From Pelagibacterium lacus (GTDB lineage Bacteria > Pseudomonadota > Alphaproteobacteria > Rhizobiales > Devosiaceae): a DNA stretch of 40,934 bases. The notes under the pieces were generated by a model that worked only from the letters and a program-made list of their open reading frames with translations, was not told where the DNA came from and did no database searches. Below are positions 34,898 through 40,934 of the stretch, in pieces. The stretch's first letter is position 1. The number at the start of each line of letters is the position of its first letter. Made by a program: the position numbers and the translations under genes. The stretch lies in contig NZ_QQNH01000025.1 in NCBI RefSeq assembly GCF_003345525.1, positions 1 to 40,934 on the forward strand, written 5' to 3'.

Positions 34898-37162
34898 ATG
34901 GACAAGCGTTCGCCGGCCGTGCCGGTGCAGGCTCCGCCGACAGGGCAACCGCTCTCGGCCATATTGACCTTCGTTCTGCTCGTCGCCGTGCTCTATCTGG
35001 GGCGCGGCATCTTCGTTCCGCTGGTCATGGCGGTGCTGCTGGCCTTTGCGCTGGGGCCTGTGGTCAACGCCCTGCGCCGGGTGGGCCTGCCCTATGTGCT
35101 GGCGGTGATCTCTTCGGTGCTGGCGGTCATCGTCCTGCTGGGCGGCATCGCCTATGTGGCGTTCTCGCAATTCCTCTCGCTGGCCTCCGACCTGCCGCGC
35201 TACCAGGCGACGATCAGCGAAAAGCTGCGCATGCTTCAGGAGACTTTTGGCGGCGGGCAGGTGGTGGACCGGCTGGTCTCCACCATCGAGCAGGTGGGTG
35301 CCCAGGTGGGGGCGGGAGCAGGAGCGGTCGAGGAAGGCGCGCCCATGCCCGTCACCATCGTCGATGGCGGCGCGGGCTCGATGGAAGCGGCGCAGACTGT
35401 GTTCTTTTCCATCATCGGCCCGCTGACCTCGACCCTCATCGTCACCATCTTCCTGATCTTTCTCCTCCTCGAGCGGGAGGAATTGCGCGACCGCTTCCTC
35501 AAACTGGCCAGCCGGGGCGACCTGCGATCGAGCACCGAAGCCCTGAACGAGGCTTCGAGCCGGGTGGGACGCTATCTCCTGGCCCAGGCGGCGATCAGCG
35601 CCGGCTACGGGATCGTGTTCGGCAGCGGGCTGCTGCTGCTCGGCGTGCCCAATGCCATCCTCTGGGGGCTCCTGGCCATCATCTTCCGCTACATCCCCTT
35701 CGTGGGCACGCTGATCATCGCGGCCTTCCCGGTCATGCTCGCGATCGCCGTCGATCCGGGCTGGACCATGCTGTTCGGGGTGATCGGGCTCTATCTGGTC
35801 ATCGAGATCGTCTCCAACAACATCGTCGAGCCGCGCTTTTACGGCGATTCCACCGGCCTCACGCCGCTGGCCGTGCTGGTCGCGGCGATGTTCTGGGCCA
35901 CGCTCTGGGGACCGATCGGGCTGATCGTCTCCATGCCCCTGACCGTCTGCCTCGTCGTCATGGCGCGCTATGTGCCGCATATGGGCTTCATCGAAACCCT
36001 TCTCGGCAGCGCGCCGGTATTGTTGCCGCAGGAGCGCTTCTACCAGCGGCTGATCGCCGGCAATGTCGAGGAGGCGACCGAACTGGCCGACCGCGAGATC
36101 GAGGCCACCTCGATCGGCACCTTCTATGACGCCATCGCGCTGCCGGCGCTGCAATTGGCGCAGGCCGATGTGGCCGGCGATCTCGCCGATCCTTCCCATC
36201 GCCACCGGGTGGTGGAAACCCTCTCGGAGGTGATCGAGGGCATCGAGGAGGGTGAAGGCACGGGCCCGGGCGAAACCCAGCCGCGCGTCATGGTGTTCGG
36301 GGGCAAGACCGAGCTCGACCACGCTATGGCGCTGATGGTTGGCGAACGGGTGCGCGCCATGGGCCACAGCGTGCGCGTCATGGCGCCGCTGGCCTTGCGC
36401 AAGGAGGGGATCGGCCAACTCGACCTCAGGGCAGCCGACATCGCCTGCCTGTGCTATCTGGAGGAAAAGCCGGAGATTTACGCCCGCTACGCGGCGCGCA
36501 GGCTCAAGCGTCTCAAGCCCGGCCTCACCATCGTCACCGGCTATTTCCATCCCGATCTGCGGGCCCGCAACGGGTCGGAGGCTACCGCCGACATCGCGGC
36601 CGTGGCCGCCAGCGTGGCCGAGGCCGAGCAGGCCATCGCCGTGGCGCTGGGCGACGACACGCGGGGCACTGCGGTCAGCCTGGAGGCGCTGGGCGACCTG
36701 CGGGCCCGGGCGCGCGCGCTTTCGGCCCGCGCCGCCGCCGATCCGGGCATTGCCGAGGTGCTGCGCCATCTGGCGCAGGAGATCGGGGCGACGGTCTCCA
36801 TGGTGACCTATCTGCCGCTGGCCGGGCCGGCGGAGGCCGATGGGGAGGCCAGCCATGCCGAGCAGTTGGCGCGGCAGGTGCTCGAAAGCGGCGGGTCATT
36901 GATCATCGAGGACCTGCAGCATTCGGACTTTGCCCGGCTGCGCGGCGTCATCGAGACCGGAGTGCGGGCCTATGCCGGGGCGCCGATCCGGGGGGCGGAC
37001 AGCGAGATCGGCGCCGTGCTGGCGGTCTTCGACCAGGAGCCGCGCATCTACAAGGACGCGGAGATCGACACCCTGGAAGCCTCGGCGCGAAACCTTGCCG
37101 CAGAGATCAACGAACTGGTGCGGCGCCAGGAGGCCGATGAAAAGGAGGCCATCGACGGATGA
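34898..37162 (+). CDS. AI-2E-family transporter fused to B12-binding-like and GAF-like domains
   Basis: This is a 754-residue protein. Residues about 20-365 form the AI-2E/PerM-type permease: hydrophobic helices, LLEREELRDRFLKL and the late core LLGVPNAILWGLLAIIFRYI, FVGTLIIAAFPVML, NNIVEPRFYGDSTGLTPL, LWGPIGLIVSMPLTVCL. After a linker (375-455) comes a Rossmann-like segment (about 462-550: RVMVFGGKTELDHAMALMVG, MGHSVRVMAPLALRKEG, LDLRAADIACLCYLEEKP) like the B12-binding-like domains seen in some regulators. Residues about 600-745 look like a GAF domain (GAPIRGADSEIGAVLAVFDQ, then EIDTLEASARNLAAEI). Usual family members have 340-400 residues. Ligands are unknown. TTG at 34886 is an alternative start; ATG 34898 is preferred. 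Confidence 0.88.
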   Translation: MDKRSPAVPVQAPPTGQPLSAILTFVLLVAVLYLGRGIFVPLVMAVLLAFALGPVVNALRRVGLPYVLAVISSVLAVIVLLGGIAYVAFSQFLSLASDLPRYQATISEKLRMLQETFGGGQVVDRLVSTIEQVGAQVGAGAGAVEEGAPMPVTIVDGGAGSMEAAQTVFFSIIGPLTSTLIVTIFLIFLLLEREELRDRFLKLASRGDLRSSTEALNEASSRVGRYLLAQAAISAGYGIVFGSGLLLLGVPNAILWGLLAIIFRYIPFVGTLIIAAFPVMLAIAVDPGWTMLFGVIGLYLVIEIVSNNIVEPRFYGDSTGLTPLAVLVAAMFWATLWGPIGLIVSMPLTVCLVVMARYVPHMGFIETLLGSAPVLLPQERFYQRLIAGNVEEATELADREIEATSIGTFYDAIALPALQLAQADVAGDLADPSHRHRVVETLSEVIEGIEEGEGTGPGETQPRVMVFGGKTELDHAMALMVGERVRAMGHSVRVMAPLALRKEGIGQLDLRAADIACLCYLEEKPEIYARYAARRLKRLKPGLTIVTGYFHPDLRARNGSEATADIAAVAASVAEAEQAIAVALGDDTRGTAVSLEALGDLRARARALSARAAADPGIAEVLRHLAQEIGATVSMVTYLPLAGPAEADGEASHAEQLARQVLESGGSLIIEDLQHSDFARLRGVIETGVRAYAGAPIRGADSEIGAVLAVFDQEPRIYKDAEIDTLEASARNLAAEINELVRRQEADEKEAIDG

Positions 37163-37178
37163 CCTCCGGCGTTCCGTC

Positions 37179-38003
37179 TCAGTGGGCGTGGCCGTCGTCG
37201 AAATCGTCCGCCCCGACCTGCCAGTATCCGGCCGCCTTGATCCAGTCGGGATTGTGCCCGAGGGTATCGACGAAATGGGTGCGCAGCGCCTTGCTGACCC
37301 GGTTTTCCCCGGCGATGAAGACATAGCCGTCGCCTTCGGGCAGCGCCAGCGCCTGGGCGGCGCCCAGAAGGCGGTCGGGGTCGCCCGGTTCGGCGCCTTC
37401 GCGGCTCAGCCAGTGGATTTCGGCGCCCTTGGGGGCGTCGATGGTCTGGATCTCGCCATTGTCGGCCACTTCGATGATGGCGATGGCCTTGGCGGATTTG
37501 GGCAGTTCCTCGAGGCGCCGGGCAATGGCCGGCAGGGCCGTCTCGTCGCCGATCAGCAGATACCAGTCGAATGCGCCCTTGACGACGAAGGAGCCGCGCG
37601 GTCCGCCGATGCCGATCCGGTCGCCGGGTTCGGCGGTCTCGGCCCAGCTCGAAGCGGGGCCGTCGCCATGCAGCACGAAATCGAGGATCAAGGTCTTGGC
37701 CGCGTTGTCGTAGGAGCGCGGGGTATAGTCGCGCGCTTCGGGACGCCGGCCATCGGGAAAGACCAGTCCGTTCTCGCCGCGCTGGGGCAGCGGAAACTCG
37801 CTCTGCCCGGCCTCGGGGAAGAACACCTTGCAATGATCGTCATAGGCCAGCGAAACAAAGCTGTCGAAATCGTCGCTGGTCAGCGTGATGCGCGCCATCT
37901 TGGGGGTGATGCGCTCGGTGCCGACGACGCTGGCAATGCGGAATTTGAGTTCGTGGCGGATGCGTTCGACGCCGCGTTCAGTGCCTGACATGAAGTTCAC
38001 CAT
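37179..38003 (-). CDS. Siderophore-interacting flavoprotein (ViuB/YqjH-like)
   Basis: Proteins of this family are NAD(P)H-dependent ferric-siderophore reductases that release iron in the cytoplasm. The 274 residues show the FAD-binding barrel with RDYTPRSYDNAAKTLILDFV (the RxYTxR flavin motif), then VLHGDGPASSWAETAEPGD and GPRGSF, and a C-terminal NAD-binding-like domain starting WYLLIGDETALPAIARRLEE and containing YVFIAGENRVSKALRTHF. The end GYWQVGADDFDDGHAH is family-like. ATG 38003 and ATG 37991 are both possible; ribosome sites are weak. It converges with the AI-2E transporter gene. Confidence 0.9.
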   Translation of the reverse strand: MVNFMSGTERGVERIRHELKFRIASVVGTERITPKMARITLTSDDFDSFVSLAYDDHCKVFFPEAGQSEFPLPQRGENGLVFPDGRRPEARDYTPRSYDNAAKTLILDFVLHGDGPASSWAETAEPGDRIGIGGPRGSFVVKGAFDWYLLIGDETALPAIARRLEELPKSAKAIAIIEVADNGEIQTIDAPKGAEIHWLSREGAEPGDPDRLLGAAQALALPEGDGYVFIAGENRVSKALRTHFVDTLGHNPDWIKAAGYWQVGADDFDDGHAH

Positions 38004-38059
38004 TGTTGTTTCGGACAAGCCGTACAAATGCTGATCGGCAAAGTCAAATTAACATGGCG

Positions 38060-38275
38060 TCAGGCGATGATGTCGGGCAGGATGATCCGTTCGAGCTGCA
38101 CGATGCGGTCTTTTAGGGCCAGCTTGCGCTTCTTGAGGCGCTGGATCAGGGTGGCATCGGCGATACCCGAGGCAAGCAGCGTCCTGATGGCCGCGTCGAG
38201 ATCGGTATGCTCCTGGCGTTTGGTGGCCAGTTCGAGGCCGAGCCTGGCTTCCAGTTCCTTGTCCAGTGCGAGCAT
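38060..38275 (-). CDS. YdcH/DUF465-family small protein
   Basis: This is a 71-residue coiled-coil protein of the DUF465 (YdcH) group. It reads LEARLGLELATKRQEHTDLD and ends with IQRLKKRKLALKDRIVQLE, the family's basic helix. Function is not established. I chose ATG 38275, which follows GGGGAG at nine bases; ATG 38299 would add eight residues. It is divergent from a second member at 38423, with a 147-base gap between the start codons. Confidence 0.85.
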   Translation of the reverse strand: MLALDKELEARLGLELATKRQEHTDLDAAIRTLLASGIADATLIQRLKKRKLALKDRIVQLERIILPDIIA

Positions 38276-38422
38276 GGACGGCCACTCCCCGATAGGCATT
38301 GAGGCCGCGCCGATCAAGAGCGGCGCAGTCACGACATTTCATTCTTGCCACAGATTTGCCATTGGACAAAGCCGGCAAAGAGTGTGACGATATTGTCGTC
38401 CAACTGATGGAAAGGAGTGACT

Positions 38423-38599
38423 ATGACCTCACAGACTTACATCACCTCTCTGGAGCGGCGACACCAGGATCTGGATCGCAAGATCAGCGAAGAAATGCGG
38501 CACCCGTCGCGGGATGCCCTGCTGATCGCGGCTCTCAAGCGCAAGAAGCTCGAACTCAAGGATGAAATGAACCGCGCCCAGCGTGGCCCTGCCCACTAG
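38423..38599 (+). CDS. YdcH/DUF465-family small protein
   Basis: This is a second, 58-residue DUF465 protein: YITSLERRHQDLDRKISEEM, then LLIAALKRKKLELKDEM. It is closer to the family consensus than the divergent partner. ATG 38423 follows AAAGGAG; the GTG two codons upstream overlaps that site and is unlikely. A terminator follows. The function is unknown. Confidence 0.88.
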   Translation: MTSQTYITSLERRHQDLDRKISEEMRHPSRDALLIAALKRKKLELKDEMNRAQRGPAH

Positions 38600-38626
38600 G
38601 CGGACTGTTTCTTATGCAAATCTGTG

Positions 38627-38657
38627 AGGCCACAGCGCAAGCTGCGGCCTTTTTTAT
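38627..38657 (+). terminator. Terminator after the second YdcH-like gene
   Basis: AGGCCACAGC (38627-38636) pairs with GCTGCGGCCT (38641-38650), one mismatch, around GCAA, followed by a T run. It lies 27 bases after the stop. Confidence 0.85.
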
Positions 38658-38710
38658 TGCCCGGGCAACGCCCGCTCCGATGCGGACGCTGCACCATGGG
38701 TCCGGCGTGG

Positions 38711-39445
38711 TCAGCCGCGATCGTCTTCGTCGGCGTCGGCGCCCTTGAGGGATTTGAGCTTGGCAAACACTGATTCGGCCTCGCGCTCGGCGTCATAGGC
38801 GCTGTCCCCGGTCTCGCGTTCTGCACCGGCTTCGCCCTCTTCGCCGGCATATTGGGCGCGGCTCAGGGCTTCCTCGGCGGTCATCAGACGGGTGCCTTCG
38901 GGCGCATCCTCGGTGATGCCGGCGGCGCGGGCCGCCTTGCGCACTTCCATGTCGAGTTCCATCTGGCTGCACAGGCCCAGGGTCACCGGGTCCATGGCCG
39001 TAAGGTTGGCGGCGTTCCAGTGGGTGTTGTCGCGCACCGATTCAATGGTCGACTTGGTGGTGCCGACCAGGCGCATGATCTGGGCGTCCTTGAGCTCGGG
39101 ATGGTTGCGCACCAGCCATTTGATGGCGTTGGGGCGTTCGTGCCGCCGCGAGGTGGGAGTGTAGCGCGGGCCGCGCCGCTTGGGGGCGGCGACCTTCACC
39201 TTGGGCTCGGAAATCCGCAGCCGGTAGGTTTCGTCGGCTTCGCCCCGGGCGATCTCCTCGCGGGTGATCTGGCCGTTCTGGATCGGATTGACGCCCCGGA
39301 TGCCGCCGGCGACGTCGCCATCGGCGATGCCCTGGACTTCCAGCGGATGCAGGGTGCAGAAATCGGCGATCTGCTTGAACGAGAGCGCGGTGTTTTCGAC
39401 GAGCCAGACGGCGGTCGCCTTGGGCATCAGCAATTGCGTGGCCAT
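38711..39445 (-). CDS. trcR: TrcR-type cell-cycle transcriptional regulator (DUF1013)
   Basis: This is a 244-residue member of the DUF1013 family, named TrcR in rhizobia as a cell-cycle regulator. The sequence starts MATQLLMPKATAVWLVENTA and has two helix-turn-helix-like segments (SFKQIADFCTLHPLEVQGIA and LKDAQIMRLVGTTKSTIESV), with a basic linker KRRGPRYTPTSRRHERPNA between them. The C-terminus is acidic (EEGEAGAERETG to ADADEDDRG). ATG 39445 follows AGGAGAG. The longer frame upstream is not conserved. Its targets cannot be read from the sequence. Confidence 0.92.
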   Translation of the reverse strand: MATQLLMPKATAVWLVENTALSFKQIADFCTLHPLEVQGIADGDVAGGIRGVNPIQNGQITREEIARGEADETYRLRISEPKVKVAAPKRRGPRYTPTSRRHERPNAIKWLVRNHPELKDAQIMRLVGTTKSTIESVRDNTHWNAANLTAMDPVTLGLCSQMELDMEVRKAARAAGITEDAPEGTRLMTAEEALSRAQYAGEEGEAGAERETGDSAYDAEREAESVFAKLKSLKGADADEDDRG

Positions 39446-39566
39446 GGTATATCTCTCCTGTGCTGCGGCCCGGTGTTCCTCCGGGGCCGCCCGCCTCGCC
39501 GTGATCGGAATGAGGGGGAATTTGGCAGTTAATATAAGGCCGAACGGCCGCGCATGCAATGCGCAA

Positions 39567-40586
39567 TCATGGCCTTGCCGCGAGGATCGGGTCCGGGGAG
39601 CCGATCTCGGCCCGGGGCAGGGTCGAGCTTGGCGGCGGCGCTTCCCCGTCGGCAACCGGGTCGGGCGAGCCGACCGGGAGGATGGCCGGAGCGGTCTCGG
39701 CGCCGGCCAGCAGCGGATCGGGGGAGCCGACCGGCTCGCTCTGGGGTGTGGGTTCGGGCGGATAGCCGTTGAGGACGATATCGAGGATTTCGCGGTCGCG
39801 CACGCCGCGCAGGTTGAGGTGGTCCGCATCCTCCACCGACATGAACACCCCATGCGGGGCGGCGGCAAAGAGGCGCCGGCCGAGGAAGGCGGGGATCACC
39901 GTGTCGCGCTCCCCATGGACGATGATGATGGTTCCCGCCTGCGCGGTGGCGATGCGGCGCGCGGAGAGGAAGGTATCGTGCAGCAACTGGCCGGGCAGGA
40001 AGGGCATGGTGGCCGCGACCACGTCGGGCAGCGAGGAGAAGGGGGCTTCGAGCACCAGCGACAGGCTGGGATGGCGCTCGGACATGGCGACGGCGACGCC
40101 GGTGCCCAGCGAATGCCCCATCAGCACCAGCCGGCTGGCCGGCGCGCGCTGGCGCGCAAAGGCGATGGCGGCCTCGGCGTCGAGCAGCAGGCCCTCCTCG
40201 CTGGGCAGGCCCGTCGAGCCGGGATAGCCGCGATAGGCGAAGGTGAGCACGCCGAACCCGGCATCGGCCCAGGGGGGATTGCCGAAACGCACCGCCATGG
40301 GTTCGGGCACGCTGCCATTGCCGTGAAAGGCGACGATGACCGGGGACTCTGCGACCGGGGCCTTGAAATAGCCCTTGAGCCGTTCGCCATCGCTGGTTTC
40401 GAGCACGATGCGCTCGAAATCGGGGCCGACCATGGCCTGGAAGGGCACGGCGTTGACGAAGCGGCGCGGGAAGACCATTTCGCGCTGGAAGGTATAGGCG
40501 AAGGCGATCACCAGCCCGTAGATCAGCAGGACGAGGGCTGCGAGGACGGCGAGCCCTCCCAGGAATCGAATGGCAGTCTGTGTCAT
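39567..40586 (-). CDS. Membrane-anchored alpha/beta hydrolase with GSPDP-repeat tail
   Basis: This 339-residue protein has an N-terminal membrane helix (about 8-34). The alpha/beta hydrolase core has VIVAFHGNGSVPEPMAVRFG (oxyanion-hole strand), the nucleophile elbow LMGHSLGTGVAVAMSER with Ser159, Asp in HGERDTVIP and His in VEDADHLNLRG. From about residue 280 the chain is Pro/Glu rich and holds three copies of GSPDP (VGSPDPLLAG, VGSPDPVADG, IGSPDPILAA). It is similar in layout to the hydrolase at 31867. ATG 40586 is chosen because the helix follows; the ribosome site is weak. The substrate is unknown. Confidence 0.87.
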   Translation of the reverse strand: MTQTAIRFLGGLAVLAALVLLIYGLVIAFAYTFQREMVFPRRFVNAVPFQAMVGPDFERIVLETSDGERLKGYFKAPVAESPVIVAFHGNGSVPEPMAVRFGNPPWADAGFGVLTFAYRGYPGSTGLPSEEGLLLDAEAAIAFARQRAPASRLVLMGHSLGTGVAVAMSERHPSLSLVLEAPFSSLPDVVAATMPFLPGQLLHDTFLSARRIATAQAGTIIIVHGERDTVIPAFLGRRLFAAAPHGVFMSVEDADHLNLRGVRDREILDIVLNGYPPEPTPQSEPVGSPDPLLAGAETAPAILPVGSPDPVADGEAPPPSSTLPRAEIGSPDPILAARP

Positions 40587-40779
40587 GCCGACGTCAAATA
40601 CCCATTCCAAGCGGCGCCCCCGCCTCACATGCAAGAATCGCCACAAGGCGGATTCGGAGCAAGTCTGTTTCGCAACCCTGACAAAAACGTGACCGGATCG
40701 TCCCCCAAGTTCGGGGATTGTTTACACGGGCCTCTTTTTGGATTCTTGTGGAGGGGTGATTTGCGCAAGGAGGAACGCA

Positions 40780-40934
40780 ATGGATTGCCCCAGTTGCCAC
40801 GGCACGGACCTGATCAAACGCGGGCGCAAGGCCGGCCATCAACGCTATTGCTGCCGTACCTGCGGCCGCTACAGCACCGACAGCCAGCCCCGCTTCAGCG
40901 CCAAGACCAAGGCGATGGCGATCGAGATGTACAT
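40780..40934 (+). CDS. Start of a zinc-ribbon protein, possibly an IS1-type transposase (cut by window end)
   Basis: ATG 40780 follows AAGGAGG. The 51 visible codons read MDCPSCHGTDLIKRGRKAGH, then QRYCCRTCGRYSTDSQPRFS. The cysteines CPSC (3, 6) and CRTC (25, 28) form a zinc ribbon, followed by the start of a helical region (AKTKAMAIEMY). The arrangement resembles the N-terminus of IS1-type (InsA-like) transposases and related helix-turn-helix proteins. No terminal inverted repeat can be recognised in the 193 bases upstream, and the rest of the gene is outside the window. Confidence 0.6.
   Translation, partial: MDCPSCHGTDLIKRGRKAGHQRYCCRTCGRYSTDSQPRFSAKTKAMAIEMY

Noticed and set aside
39550-39564. 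GCGCAT-GCA-ATGCGC repeat between trcR and the hydrolase gene
   Set aside because: Short stem with a three-base loop and no T run on either strand; probably chance in GC-rich sequence.
1-40934. tRNA genes, rRNA genes, CRISPR arrays, riboswitches
   Set aside because: I looked for tRNA-like T-loops, spaced direct repeats and known leader patterns by eye and saw none; a covariance-model scan would be needed to exclude small RNAs.

Overview
The window looks like a chromosomal segment of a high-GC alphaproteobacterium of the order Hyphomicrobiales (Rhizobiales), probably a Devosia-like lineage. The order is supported by genes typical of it: a GapR (DUF2312) nucleoid protein, a TrcR/DUF1013 cell-cycle regulator, an aa3-type cytochrome oxidase subunit IV directly ahead of a three-gene pntAA-pntAB-pntB transhydrogenase operon, and DUF1036 overlapping pyk. 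The genus is a guess. No rRNA, tRNA, CRISPR array or complete mobile element was seen. Gene density is high and no gap without a gene reaches 300 bases.

Layout. 1-1.4 kb: a TrmO-like gene with a broken 5' end, a one-domain TOBE/Mop protein and a DUF421 membrane protein that ends in a zinc ribbon. 1.5-9.7 kb: a fatty-acid beta-oxidation locus. fadD and a MerR regulator read left; fadE, fadJ and fadI read right from the shared 293-base intergenic region, which carries two matching palindromes, each on the -35 box of one of the two promoters. 9.9-15.7 kb: an oppABCDF peptide-uptake operon with a strong hairpin between oppA and oppB. 15.8-20.5 kb: rpmJ with its own promoter and terminator, pyk with a DUF1036 gene, gapR and dxs. 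20.5-25.6 kb: cell-envelope genes (a DUF882/M15 peptidase-like protein and a YkuD L,D-transpeptidase) next to an NtrC-type sigma-54 activator. 25.8-31.8 kb: oligoendopeptidase F, cytochrome oxidase subunit IV, the transhydrogenase operon and a FrnE-like DsbA protein. 31.9-34.8 kb: a membrane-anchored alpha/beta hydrolase, rpsU and purEK. 34.9-40.9 kb: a large AI-2E-family transporter fused to soluble sensor-like domains, a siderophore-interacting flavoprotein, two divergent YdcH/DUF465 genes, trcR, a second alpha/beta hydrolase with a GSPDP-repeat tail, and at the right edge the start of a zinc-ribbon protein that resembles the N-terminus of an IS1-type transposase.

How the genes work together. 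The fad locus encodes activation (FadD), first oxidation (FadE), hydration and second oxidation (FadJ) and thiolysis (FadI), with a local regulator. Opp imports peptides that PepF-type peptidases can degrade. The transhydrogenase and the oxidase subunit serve the respiratory membrane. Most of the window is ordinary core genome. The less ordinary points are the transporter-sensor fusion, the lysine/alanine-rich tail on PntAA, the paired fad operators, hairpins over start regions, the repeat tail on the second hydrolase and the decayed trmO.
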